Notes under the pieces: generated by a model
What the model saw: only the letters and a program-made list of their open reading frames with translations
Databases searched by the model: none
Told to the model about the DNA's origin: nothing
NCBI GenBank assembly: GCA_022823605.1
Contig: JAJEHS010000008.1
Location: forward strand, 186,001 to 250,000
Source: Paracoccaceae bacterium
GTDB lineage: Bacteria; Pseudomonadota; Alphaproteobacteria; Rhodobacterales; Rhodobacteraceae
Length of the DNA: 64,000 nt
Reading direction: 5' to 3'
Shown here: positions 9,606-17,985 of the stretch, one piece after another
How the letters are laid out: the number at the start of each line of letters is the position of its first letter
Numbering within the stretch: the first letter of the stretch is position 1
Translations under genes and position numbers: made by a program

Positions 9606-10691
9606 ATGCTTGTCTTTGAAAGGCGCAGGGAACCCTCCAGATTCTGGACTGCCATTACTCCTGTATTGGCTGTTCTGGTAACTCTGATTGCCGGGGGAAT
9701 AATGTTTGCAATCTTGGGGAAAAACCCTGTGGAAGCAATCAAGACAATATTCTGGGCTCCGATTTTTGATCCCAATCTGTCGGCTTATGCCCGACCACAA
9801 ATTTTGGTAAAGGCTGCCCCCCTAGTTCTTATTGCCATAGGCCTTTCGATTGGATTTAAAGCCAATATCTGGAATATTGGTGCCGAGGGGCAGTACATTA
9901 TGGGGGCAATTCTGGGTGGAGGCGTTGCCTTGGCCTTCTATCCCCTTGAGGCGTGGTGGATCTTCCCCTTGATGATTGTTTCAGGTATTGTTGGTGGTAT
10001 TGCCTGGGCCATGATACCGGCTTTGTTGAAAATAAAATTCAGAACCAATGAAATCCTTGTCTCCCTAATGCTTGTTTATGTCAGTGAGCACTTCCTGGCA
10101 TCCGTATCATTGGGATTACTTAGGAATCCGGACGGGATTGGCTTTCCGGGATCAAGAAACCTGCAACATTATACCAGTGCCTCAAATGGGGAACTGTTTG
10201 TCGGTACGGGTATTCATTTGGGAGTGATTGTTGCCTTGGTATCCATTTTTGCACTGTATGGTTTGATACGGTTTCACAGGCTTGGATTTCAGGTCAGGGT
10301 AACGGGACAGTCTGTAAGAATCTCACGATTTGCCGGTGTTAATCCCAACCTGATGGTGATTTTCTGTTTGGCAGCCAGTGGTGGATTGGCTGGCCTGGCA
10401 GGGATTTTCGAACTCTCGGGACCAGCCGGGCAATTATCGATTGATTTCAATGTCGGTTATGGCTTTACGGCCATAATCGTCGCTTTTCTGGGACGATTGA
10501 ATCCTTTTGGAATAGCTTTGGCAGCACTTCTAATGTCGCTCACTTATATCGGAGGTGATCTTGCCCAGTTCATGTTGAATTTGCCATCTGCCGCCATACA
10601 GGCATTGCAGGGAATGTTGCTGTTTTTCCTGCTATCAATGGATTTCCTATCACAATATCGAATAACCATCAAGCATTGGGCACGTGGATAA
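9606..10691 (+). CDS. BMP-type ABC importer, permease subunit 1
   Basis: A 361-aa inner-membrane permease of the BPD_transp_2 family (NupP/YufP-like), partner of the ATPase encoded immediately upstream; its ATG follows that gene's TAG without a gap. A cytoplasmic N-terminus with basic residues precedes the first membrane helix (near AVLVTLIAGGIMFAILG). A family landmark is the phrase IGLSIGFKANIWNIGAEGQ. The EAA-like coupling region lies near RFAGVNPNLMV. Operon position 2 of 4. Confidence 0.92.
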   Translation: MLVFERRREPSRFWTAITPVLAVLVTLIAGGIMFAILGKNPVEAIKTIFWAPIFDPNLSAYARPQILVKAAPLVLIAIGLSIGFKANIWNIGAEGQYIMGAILGGGVALAFYPLEAWWIFPLMIVSGIVGGIAWAMIPALLKIKFRTNEILVSLMLVYVSEHFLASVSLGLLRNPDGIGFPGSRNLQHYTSASNGELFVGTGIHLGVIVALVSIFALYGLIRFHRLGFQVRVTGQSVRISRFAGVNPNLMVIFCLAASGGLAGLAGIFELSGPAGQLSIDFNVGYGFTAIIVAFLGRLNPFGIALAALLMSLTYIGGDLAQFMLNLPSAAIQALQGMLLFFLLSMDFLSQYRITIKHWARG

Positions 10692-11624
10692 ATGGATTTT
10701 GCAGCAATAAATCCCCTGATTTTCTTCTCCACCATGGTGGCGGCATCAATTCCAGTACTTTTGGCTGCTTTGGGTGAATTAGTCGTGGAAAAGTCCGGGG
10801 TACTCAATCTTGGTGTGGAAGGGATGATGATTATCGGAGCGGTGTGTGGTTTCATTGCCATCTATCATACCGGTTCACCACTTTTCGGTGTATTGGCTTC
10901 CATTATTGCCGGAGGACTTCTGGCTCTGATCTTCGGTATTCTGACCCAGGTCCTGCATTCCAACCAGGTTGCTACAGGCCTGGCCCTCACCTTGTTTGGA
11001 TTGGGGTTATCAGCCCTCCTTGGCCAGCCCTATGCAGGAATAAAACCCCCAACCTTTCCAAAACCGGATTTTGGCCTTCTAGGTGACCTGCCGGTCTTGG
11101 GGCAATTGTTTTTCAAATACGATTACCTGGTTTACGTGGCATTCATACTAGTGGTTGGTGTCAGTTATTTTCTGAATCGAACACGTGGTGGTCTTATCCT
11201 CAGGTCGATTGGCGAGAATCATGATGCGGCACATGCCCTTGGCTATCATGTTGTAAGGGTACGTCTGGCAGCAATCATGTTCGGTGGTGGTTGTGCTGGC
11301 TTGGGTGGAGGCTATTTGGCCATGATCAGGGTACCCCAATGGACGGAAGGAATGACCGCAGGTGTTGGCTGGATTGCCCTTGCACTTGTGGTATTTGCAT
11401 CCTGGCGGCCGTACCGTGTTATTCTTGGGGCCTTTTTATTTGGGGGAGTGACATTATTACAGTTGAATCTCCAGGCAGTTGGTATTAAAGTAAATCCTGC
11501 ATACCTATCCATGGCTCCATATTTAATTACGATTGTTGCACTAGTGGTAATTTCAGGTTCAAGTAACAGATTATCAACCCAGGCCCCGGGTTCTTTAGGT
11601 AGGCTATTCCACAAAACCATGTAG
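10692..11624 (+). CDS. BMP-type ABC importer, permease subunit 2
   Basis: A 310-aa second permease of the same BPD_transp_2 family (NupQ/YufQ-like), heterodimer partner of the preceding subunit. Its ATG directly follows the upstream TAA. Landmarks: the N-terminal phrase ALGELVVEKSGVLNLGVEGMM, which is the family's hallmark GE-x-NLG-x-EG motif, and RSIGENHDAAHALGYHVVRVR as the coupling region. About eight to nine hydrophobic segments. Translational coupling with the neighbours is likely. Confidence 0.92.
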   Translation: MDFAAINPLIFFSTMVAASIPVLLAALGELVVEKSGVLNLGVEGMMIIGAVCGFIAIYHTGSPLFGVLASIIAGGLLALIFGILTQVLHSNQVATGLALTLFGLGLSALLGQPYAGIKPPTFPKPDFGLLGDLPVLGQLFFKYDYLVYVAFILVVGVSYFLNRTRGGLILRSIGENHDAAHALGYHVVRVRLAAIMFGGGCAGLGGGYLAMIRVPQWTEGMTAGVGWIALALVVFASWRPYRVILGAFLFGGVTLLQLNLQAVGIKVNPAYLSMAPYLITIVALVVISGSSNRLSTQAPGSLGRLFHKTM

Positions 11625-11658
11625 AAAATGTAATCTCTTGTTAATGAAAGGATTCGAA

Positions 11659-12735
11659 ATGACTAGGAATATATTACAGAAAGTGTTTGCCATTCTGGCA
11701 TCAATTTTCCTAACATTCAGTTTGGCCCATGCAGAACCCGCAAAAGTGGGTTTTATCTATGTTGGTCCCGTCGGTGATTTTGGCTGGACTTATGAGCATG
11801 ATCAAGGACGGTTGGCCGTTGAGGAAGCATTTGGGGACAAGGTGGAAACCTCCTATGTTGAAAATGTTCCTGAAGGTGCCGATGCTGAAAGGGTACTTAC
11901 CCAGATGGCCCTTGCCGGCAATGACCTGATATTCACCACTTCGTTTGGTTACATGGATCCAACGATCAATGTTGCGGCCAAGTTTCCAGATGTCAAGTTT
12001 GAACACGCCACGGGTTACAAGCGGGCAGACAATGTCTCCATCTACAGCGCCCGCTTCTATGAAGGCCGTGCGGTTATTGGCCACATAGCTGGTAAAATGA
12101 CCAAAACCAATCAGATTGGTTATATTGCGTCATTTCCAATTCCAGAGGTAATCCGGGGCATAAACTCAGCCTATATTCATGCCAAGAAAGTCAATCCGGA
12201 CGTGGAATTCAAAATCGTCTGGGTCTTTACCTGGTTTGATCCGGCCAAGGAAGCCGATGCGGCCCAGACCCTGATTGAACAGGGTGTGGATGTCATAATG
12301 CAGCATACTGATTCAACTGCGCCAATGACAATTGCCGAAGAAAAGGGAATATTCGCCTTTGGTCAGGCCTCCGACATGATGGAATTTGGCCCGACTGCCA
12401 GGTTGTCATCGATAATCGACAATTGGGCACCCTACTATGTCGCTCGTACCCAAGCCCTGCTAGACGGTACCTGGGAAAGTGTAGACGTCTGGGATGGCAT
12501 CTCGACCGGCATGGTTGAAATCGGTGAATTTTCTGACAGAATTCCCGAAGATGTGCGTGCCGAAGCTCAGGCCATGGCAGATGCAATATCCGATGGTTCC
12601 TACCATCCATTCACCGGTCCGATCAATAGACAGGACGGCTCGGCCTGGTTGGGGGATGGCGAAATTGCCGACGATGGAACCCTGCTCGGTATGAATTTCT
12701 ATGTTGAGGGTCTATCGGGTTCAATACCCAATTAA
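11659..12735 (+). CDS. BMP family ABC transporter substrate-binding lipoprotein-like protein
   Basis: Periplasmic binding protein of the PnrA/BMP family, which binds nucleosides or related compounds. The ATG at 11659 is chosen because AAAGGA lies six bases upstream and the product then starts with a clean Sec signal peptide ending near SLAHA|EPAKV; an in-frame TTG at 11638 is weaker. The mature domain begins with the family phrase VGFIYVGPVGDFGWTYEHDQG. Other family phrases follow: ITSFGYMD-like TTSFGYMDP, FEHATGY, YSARFYEGRAVIGHIAG and IMQHTDSTAPM. There is no lipobox cysteine, so it is a soluble periplasmic protein. It is the last gene before a terminator at 12747. The ligand may be a purine nucleoside or something linked to the downstream catabolic cluster. 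Confidence 0.9.
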   Translation: MTRNILQKVFAILASIFLTFSLAHAEPAKVGFIYVGPVGDFGWTYEHDQGRLAVEEAFGDKVETSYVENVPEGADAERVLTQMALAGNDLIFTTSFGYMDPTINVAAKFPDVKFEHATGYKRADNVSIYSARFYEGRAVIGHIAGKMTKTNQIGYIASFPIPEVIRGINSAYIHAKKVNPDVEFKIVWVFTWFDPAKEADAAQTLIEQGVDVIMQHTDSTAPMTIAEEKGIFAFGQASDMMEFGPTARLSSIIDNWAPYYVARTQALLDGTWESVDVWDGISTGMVEIGEFSDRIPEDVRAEAQAMADAISDGSYHPFTGPINRQDGSAWLGDGEIADDGTLLGMNFYVEGLSGSIPN

Positions 12736-12746
12736 TTCAAGAAAAG

Positions 12747-12775
12747 CGGGTCCTCCATATTGGGGGACCCGTTTT
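12747..12775 (+). terminator. Rho-independent terminator after BMP operon
   Basis: Stem CGGGTCC / GGACCCG with a short C/T- and G-rich loop, followed directly by TTTT. It lies about 12 bases after the stop of the substrate-binding protein gene, so it should end the importer transcript and separate it from the methyltransferase gene starting at 12888. Confidence 0.8.
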
Positions 12776-12887
12776 CCGGAATGCAAAAGCAGCCGGGTCT
12801 TGTTAAATTCCAGAAACAGTTTTTTCAGTCAGGATAAAATGACTTGTCCTTGATTGTGTTTTGTGCGTATAGAATTTGGAGAAAAAC

Positions 12888-13991
12888 ATGAAACCACCTT
12901 TTCATGCCGATCATGTTGGAAGTCTTTTGCGACCCGCTGAAGTTGCAGAAGGTAGAACCAGGTTCAGTGAAGGGAAAATTTCGGCAGAAAACCTCCGTGA
13001 AATAGAAAATGAGCATATTCGAAATGCCATAAAACAGCAGGAGAATGTGGGTCTTAAGGCAGTCACGGATGGCGAGTTCAGAAGATCCTTCTGGCATTAT
13101 GATTTCATGGGGATGCTTACCGGATTGGATCTGGAGGAAAGAGACGAGGGAATAGCGTTTGCCGGTGCCACCCTCAGACCGATCTTCCCTGTTATCAATG
13201 ACAAGTTGGATTTTCCGGACGATCATCCCATGCTTGAACATTATCGTTTTGTTGCCGAAAATACATCCGTACATCCAAAAATATCAATTCCAGGACCCAG
13301 CTGTTGCCATTTTCGGGTAGCCATCGAGGATATTCACCCACCCGAATATCATGATCCCGAGGTATTGATGAATGACATCATGATGACCTACAGGAAGGCG
13401 GTCAAAGTCTTCTATGAACATGGTTGTCGATACCTACAAATGGATGATATCTTTTTTGCCTATCTCTGTGATCCCGTACACCGCAAGGCAAAAAGTGACA
13501 TCGGTCAGGATCCGGACTGGTTGATTCGCAAATATGCTTGGATGATGGAGCAGGCTATCAAGGACCGTCCCGACGACATGTTGATCGGCATGCATTTGTG
13601 TCGGGGCAATTTCAAGTCAACCCATGCAGCAGAGGGAGCATACGACCCCATTGCCGACATCTTGTTCAATCAAACCGGCGTGGACATTTTCTTCATGGAA
13701 TACGATACCAGCCGAGCCGGTAGCCTTGAACCGCTGAAATACCTTCCCAAGGGAAACCAAAGGGTGTTGCCCGGGTTTGTAACCACAAAATCGGGTGAAC
13801 TTGAATCCAGAGACGAAATCCTGCGAAAGTTCGATCTGGTTGCCCAGATTACCAATATTGAACAGTTCGGACTGGCACCTCAATGTGGATTTGCTTCAAC
13901 CGAGGAGGGGAATACGCTATCCGATCAGGAGCAATGGAAAAAACTGGAGTTTATTGTCAGTGTGGCCGAGGAAATTTGGGGAGAAGTCTAG
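12888..13991 (+). CDS. MetE C-terminal-like (cobalamin-independent methionine synthase II) family zinc methyltransferase
   Basis: A 367-aa single TIM-barrel protein resembling only the C-terminal catalytic half of MetE. The ATG at 12888 has GGAG seven bases upstream and yields the usual start MKPPFHADHVGSLLRP; an in-frame TTG at 12876 is less likely. The complete zinc site of the family is visible: His236 and Cys238 (GMHLCRGNF), Glu271 (FFMEYD) and Cys333 (PQCGF). The substrate-binding Asp region is QMDDIFFA. The N-terminal folate/substrate domain of true MetE is missing, so it need not make methionine. Standalone members are found in catabolic clusters, possibly moving a methyl group from an unusual donor. 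It opens a same-strand run with a hydratase, aldolase and ring-cleavage dioxygenase. Confidence 0.85.
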   Translation: MKPPFHADHVGSLLRPAEVAEGRTRFSEGKISAENLREIENEHIRNAIKQQENVGLKAVTDGEFRRSFWHYDFMGMLTGLDLEERDEGIAFAGATLRPIFPVINDKLDFPDDHPMLEHYRFVAENTSVHPKISIPGPSCCHFRVAIEDIHPPEYHDPEVLMNDIMMTYRKAVKVFYEHGCRYLQMDDIFFAYLCDPVHRKAKSDIGQDPDWLIRKYAWMMEQAIKDRPDDMLIGMHLCRGNFKSTHAAEGAYDPIADILFNQTGVDIFFMEYDTSRAGSLEPLKYLPKGNQRVLPGFVTTKSGELESRDEILRKFDLVAQITNIEQFGLAPQCGFASTEEGNTLSDQEQWKKLEFIVSVAEEIWGEV

Positions 13992-14015
13992 GATCGCTTC
14001 CTGGATGGTAATTTC

Positions 14016-14747
14016 ATGAAAAACAATAAAGCTCTGGTATTTAGCGCTCATGCAGCAGATTTTGTCTGGCGGTGCGGGGGTGCAATAGCCCTTCACCAGG
14101 CCAGGGGATATGAGGTTACCATAATTTGTCTTTCCTATGGGGAACGGGGAGAAAGTGCCAAGCTTTGGAAGCAGGACAATACCACCACTCCAATGGTCAA
14201 GCAGGCAAGAAAGGAGGAAGCGGAAAAAGCTGCAGCAGAATTGGGAGCTCATGACATCATTTTCCTGGATCTGGGTGATTATCCTCTGGATCTGGATAGG
14301 GAATCCAAGTACAAAATTGTGGATATCATCAGAAAGGTCCAGCCCGACTTCATGTTGTCACATTCCAGATTTGACCCTTACAATACAGACCATATGTACA
14401 CTACCGAGATTGCCCTTGAAACACGAATGATTGCCCAGGCATGGGGACATAATCCCGGTGAAAAGGTTCTGGGAGCACCTCAATTGTATCTCTTCGAACC
14501 ACACCAGACCGAACAAATGGGCTGGGTTCCAAATGTCTTTCTGGATATTACCGAGGTTTGGGATAAAAAGCGCAAGGCGATAGAATGCATGGAGGGACAG
14601 GTCCACCTTTGGAATTATTATACCAATCTGGCCGAAAACCGAGCCAACCATTTCCGTCGAAATTCGGGAGGACAGGCCGGTGGAAGACCAGCAAAATATG
14701 CCGAAGGATTCCAAGCAGTATTCCCACGTTGTGTGGATGAGTTGTAA
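14016..14747 (+). CDS. PIG-L (LmbE) family protein, GalB-like 4-oxalomesaconate hydratase candidate
   Basis: A 243-aa metal-dependent PIG-L fold. The usual AHPDDE metal motif is changed to [14 protein letters not shown]: the ligands His12 and Asp15 are kept but the preceding Asp (deacetylase base) is Ala. A second conserved block, SYGERGES, holds Glu43/Glu46, and NTDHMYT supplies a further His. This variation matches the PIG-L members that act as 4-oxalomesaconate hydratases (GalB of gallate degradation) rather than as N-acetylglucosamine deacetylases. The stop TAA overlaps the next ATG (the shared A at 14747), so it is coupled to the aldolase gene that would use its product, 4-carboxy-4-hydroxy-2-oxoadipate. 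Family is certain; the hydratase role is inferred from the motif and neighbours. Confidence 0.8.
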   Translation: MKNNKALVFSAHAADFVWRCGGAIALHQARGYEVTIICLSYGERGESAKLWKQDNTTTPMVKQARKEEAEKAAAELGAHDIIFLDLGDYPLDLDRESKYKIVDIIRKVQPDFMLSHSRFDPYNTDHMYTTEIALETRMIAQAWGHNPGEKVLGAPQLYLFEPHQTEQMGWVPNVFLDITEVWDKKRKAIECMEGQVHLWNYYTNLAENRANHFRRNSGGQAGGRPAKYAEGFQAVFPRCVDEL

Positions 14748-15421
14748 TGAGCAATATCGTTGTCCAAAATATCCCAAGGGCTGACCAATCGATAATTGAC
14801 GGACTTGGGAATTGTGGGGTGTCAACGGTTCATGAGGCTCAAAATCGCACAGGCTTGCTGCCTCACAATATGAGACCGATTTACGGCGGTTCACGTATTG
14901 CCGGATCGGCCCTTACCATCCTTGCACCCCCTGATGACAACTGGATGTTGCATGTCGCCATGGAACAGGTTGTAGCAGGCGATATTTTGATTTTGGGTAC
15001 AACTTCACCCTCTGATGCTGGTTATTTTGGCGAATTGTTGGCCGTTTCAGCCAAGGCAAGAGGAGCCATTGGACTGGTAATCGATGCCGGGGTTCGTGAT
15101 GTGAGAGAGCTCAAGGAGCTCGGTTTTCCGGTTTGGTCACGGGTTATATGTTCTCAGGGGACGGTCAAGGAGACATTGGGGTCTGTCAATGTACCCATTG
15201 TGATTGGTTCGATTACAATCAATCCGGGTGACGTAATCGTTGCAGATGATGACGGTGTATGCATAGTGAACCGAACTGCTGCAAAACATACCCTTGAGAA
15301 ATCCTTGGACAGGCTGTCTGCCGAGGAGGAAAAGAGGAAGTGTTTGGCATCCGGTGAATTGGGTATTGACATGTATGGAATGAGAAAGGCACTCAAGGAA
15401 AAAGGGCTGGAATATGAGTGA
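14747..15421 (+). CDS. 4-carboxy-4-hydroxy-2-oxoadipate aldolase / oxaloacetate decarboxylase-like (RraA fold)
   Basis: A 224-aa RraA-fold protein of the class II pyruvate aldolase group (LigK/GalC/ProA), which cleaves 4-carboxy-4-hydroxy-2-oxoadipate to pyruvate and oxaloacetate using a divalent metal. Landmarks: [14 protein letters not shown] near the N-terminus, [38 protein letters not shown], and [23 protein letters not shown] with the conserved Arg-Asp pair. The long C-terminal helix is also usual. RraA itself (an RNase E regulator) is shorter and lacks this tail. It shares an ATGA-type overlap with the upstream hydratase and overlaps the downstream dioxygenase gene by 8 bases. The precise substrate is inferred from context. 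Confidence 0.82.
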   Translation: MSNIVVQNIPRADQSIIDGLGNCGVSTVHEAQNRTGLLPHNMRPIYGGSRIAGSALTILAPPDDNWMLHVAMEQVVAGDILILGTTSPSDAGYFGELLAVSAKARGAIGLVIDAGVRDVRELKELGFPVWSRVICSQGTVKETLGSVNVPIVIGSITINPGDVIVADDDGVCIVNRTAAKHTLEKSLDRLSAEEEKRKCLASGELGIDMYGMRKALKEKGLEYE

Positions 15422-16370
15422 TGGGAATTCGAATGTTGCTCATCTGGGACACGTGGAGATCTATTCGAACAAGATTGGGGACAGTTTAAAATTTTTTACC
15501 GAAATTTACGGTCTGACTGAAAGTGGCCGGGAAGGAAACAGCTATTATCTCAGGGCTTATGATGACTATGAGTTTCACACGCTCAAACTGACAGAGCATA
15601 ATCAAACCGGGGTTGGACACATAGGATACAGAGCCTCTTCACAAGAGGCCTTGGAAAACAGGGTAAATTCCATTGTTGCAAGTGGCATTCAAGGTGAATG
15701 GGTCGAGGGAGATCTAGGACATGGCCAGGCTTTCAGGTTCCAAAGCCCCTATGGACATTGGTTTGAGCTTTATTGGGAAACCAACAAATATCAGCCACCC
15801 CCTTCCGAGAAACCCGCATTGAAAAACATCCACCAAAAGTTTCATGCCCGGGGGTGCTGCCCCAGGAGATTGGATCACGTCAACCTGTTGGCTGATGATG
15901 TGTCCGTTTTTCGGGATTTCATGATCACCTGTTTTGGCAGCAGGGTTACCGAACAGATCCTGTTGGACAACGGGCGCTTGGGAGGCTGTTGGTTTTCAGT
16001 CAACAACAAGAGTTACGATCTTGCCTGTACCGAAGAACATGCAGGAGGCTGGGGACGGTTTCACCATGTTACCTATGTTACCGATCAGCGTGATGAAATC
16101 ATCAGGGCAGCGGATATTTTTCTGGATAATGGTGTTCATATTGAAACCGGTCCACACAAGCATGCGATACAGGGAACCTTTTTCCTTTATGTCATGGAAC
16201 CTGCAGGAAACAGGGTGGAGATTGCCAACCAGGGATCAAGACTGATCCTGCAACCCGATTGGGAAACCATAGTCTGGACTGAAGCAGAACGAAAGAAGGG
16301 TCAGGCCTGGGGTCTAAAGACAGTCGAATCCTTTCATACCTATGGTACCCCTCCGGTAAATCGAGAGTGA
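15414..16370 (+). CDS. Type I extradiol ring-cleavage dioxygenase (VOC superfamily, homoprotocatechuate 2,3-dioxygenase-like)
   Basis: A 318-aa protein with two VOC domains. The N-terminal domain (from HLGHVEIYS) is the non-catalytic copy. The C-terminal one carries the metal triad: His155 (RRLDHVNLL), the His217/218 pair (RFHHVTYV) and Glu269 (GNRVEI). Active-site His250 and Tyr259 lie in [12 protein letters not shown]. The spacings His-9-Tyr-10-Glu equal those of homoprotocatechuate 2,3-dioxygenase (H248, Y257, E267). It should therefore open a catechol-type ring next to the hydroxyls using Fe(II) or Mn(II) and O2. It overlaps the aldolase gene by 8 bases, so they are translated together. 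The exact aromatic substrate is unknown; it differs from the LigAB type usually paired with LigK. Confidence 0.87.
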   Translation: MSDGNSNVAHLGHVEIYSNKIGDSLKFFTEIYGLTESGREGNSYYLRAYDDYEFHTLKLTEHNQTGVGHIGYRASSQEALENRVNSIVASGIQGEWVEGDLGHGQAFRFQSPYGHWFELYWETNKYQPPPSEKPALKNIHQKFHARGCCPRRLDHVNLLADDVSVFRDFMITCFGSRVTEQILLDNGRLGGCWFSVNNKSYDLACTEEHAGGWGRFHHVTYVTDQRDEIIRAADIFLDNGVHIETGPHKHAIQGTFFLYVMEPAGNRVEIANQGSRLILQPDWETIVWTEAERKKGQAWGLKTVESFHTYGTPPVNRE

Positions 16371-16402
16371 AATTACAGTACCTGCTGAAATCCGTCTTAC
16401 CA

Positions 16403-16960
16403 TCACAAGAAAATCCCCTTGGCAGGATGGAATCGACCATCAATTACATCCTGCAGTTTTATCGGTTTGCCACCGGTTTGTTCCACTGAGGCATTGATAT
16501 ATCTCACATCAGGTTCATTCCCGATCCTGACCAGTTTCTCATGTATATGTCCGTGAATAACACCATCAGCCCAATGTGGTATGGAATCCGGATGGATCGG
16601 TATATGAGTGAGGAAAAATTTGCCTACTTTCTGCGATCCCTTGATATCATCAAAATAGGGTATAAGATCTTTTGCTTTCCAGCGATCGTGATTGCCGCTG
16701 ATCAAAACCTTCCTTCCGGGCAATGTTTCAAGCACTTCCAATGATTTTCGTCCCATGGTAACATCACCAAGGTGATAAACCTTGTCTTCGGGTCTTATCA
16801 AGGTCTTCCACCAATGGATCATTAATTCGTCCCCTTTTTCGGCATTATCCGCATACCAGGGATCGGCAAATCTCCTTATGGGATTACCATCCTGATCAAC
16901 AAACCTGTAAATGTTATGATGACCAAAATGCGTATCCGAAATCAACCATGTTTTAACCAT
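16403..16960 (-). CDS. Metallophosphoesterase family protein
   Basis: A 185-aa calcineurin-like phosphoesterase. The ATG at 16960 is chosen because AAAGGA lies 6 bases upstream; a longer frame to 17041 has no support. The metal motifs appear in order: ISDTHFGHHN (D-x-H), LGDVTMGRK (GD), ISGNHDRW (GNHD), LTHIPIHP, and the final VIHGHIHE (GH-x-H). The compact single-domain form resembles phage/bacterial protein-tyrosine or nucleic acid phosphoesterases of unknown substrate. It is convergent with the dioxygenase gene, so not part of that cluster. Confidence 0.85.
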   Translation of the reverse strand: MVKTWLISDTHFGHHNIYRFVDQDGNPIRRFADPWYADNAEKGDELMIHWWKTLIRPEDKVYHLGDVTMGRKSLEVLETLPGRKVLISGNHDRWKAKDLIPYFDDIKGSQKVGKFFLTHIPIHPDSIPHWADGVIHGHIHEKLVRIGNEPDVRYINASVEQTGGKPIKLQDVIDGRFHPAKGIFL

Positions 16961-17290
16961 GTTTTTTCCTTTGAGTTTAGTCCGAAGTATGAACTGCAAT
17001 TTATCTGGTTTACGTAACCATTGATCTATGGAATGAACCATAATGAATCACCGATATGATGATTAATGGGGATTCCCCCAAGCTCCGGTAGCTTCATCAT
17101 CACCGGATTAATCGATACCTGTTTAGTTGAGTAATCCCAAATGTTTAGGATAATATCAAGCAGACTGACAATGGTAGTCGTTATTCTTGTATAGTGATTT
17201 AAATCAGTTTTGGCTGTACTGATCAACATCCAATGGGGTTTCGTGCCAAAAAGGTATGTTAACCATGAAGAAATTGAAATAAAATCAAAA
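16961..17290. other. Non-coding stretch between phosphoesterase and tRNA-Arg
   Basis: 330 bases with no credible gene. It contains the likely promoter of the phosphoesterase gene (minus strand) but no clear hairpin, repeat or attachment-site duplicate that I could see. Confidence 0.5.
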
Positions 17291-17367
17291 TGGTGCGCTG
17301 AGGAAGATTCGAACTCCCGACCTCATGATTCGTAGTCACGCGCTCTATCCTGCTGAGCTATCAGCGC
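17291..17367 (-). tRNA. tRNA-Arg (anticodon ACG)
   Basis: 77 bases on the minus strand including an encoded 3' CCA. The seven-base acceptor stem GCGCTGA pairs with TCAGCGC. The D arm is GCTCAGCAGGATAGAGC. The anticodon stem CGTGA/TCATG encloses loop CTACGAA, giving anticodon ACG (read as ICG, decoding CGU/CGC/CGA). The T arm contains GTTCGAATC. It stands alone, next to a RhuM-like gene remnant at 17644, which suggests past use as an integration site. Confidence 0.97.
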
Positions 17368-17643
17368 TCCGATTCAAGATAATACAGAGTAAATGAACTT
17401 CAAGAAGTCATAACTTAATCAAGTAAATTTGGAAATTGGCTAGATTGGGATTTTTCAACGATTGCAAATTAACTTCAGCGGTCTCAATCGTATTAACTTA
17501 AAATAGTATATGGGAACACGAACAGCACGAAACCAGATGACAGGATAGACCGATCTTATCAAGTAGATAGAAAAAAGAATAAACGAAAAACAAGTACCTA
17601 GAAACTACTAATCTACAATAAACTACCAGTCTTTTATTGTTGC

Positions 17644-17859
17644 ATGAGGTCAACTGGTATTGAGGCAATCCAAGTGGATGAAGATGGAATTGAGGTTCGC
17701 TATGAGCATGAAACCATCTGGCTTAGCCAAAAGTTTATAGCTGAATTGTTTGACACCACAACTGACAACATCGGTCTTCATCTCAAAAATATAAATTTAG
17801 ATGGTGAATTGTTTGAAGAGGCAACTACCGAGGATTTCTCGGTAGTTCAAACAGCGTAA
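17644..17859 (+). pseudogene. RhuM-family (virulence/toxin-like) protein, N-terminal remnant
   Basis: A 71-codon frame whose residues match the start of RhuM-type proteins: GIEVRYEHETIWLSQKFIAELF, then DTTTDNIGLHLKNI and EEATTEDFSVVQT (each phrase a family signature). Full members run past 300 aa and continue beyond FSVVQT; here a TAA follows at once and the next ~125 bases code for nothing recognisable. It is therefore a truncated copy, not a small gene. Codon use is A/T-rich and the flanks are non-coding. RhuM genes occur on pathogenicity and genomic islands, often near restriction or toxin systems. Lying about 280 bases from a tRNA gene, it is probably the residue of a lost island. Confidence 0.7.
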
Positions 17860-17985
17860 AATCTAATTTCAGATAATGTTCGTTTCACAAAAATTATTTT
17901 TTAAAGCGTATCTCAATTTTCAAAGTTCAAAAATCTATATAAATCACAACTTACCTAATTTATTTGATAGCTAAGGTTAGAAATA

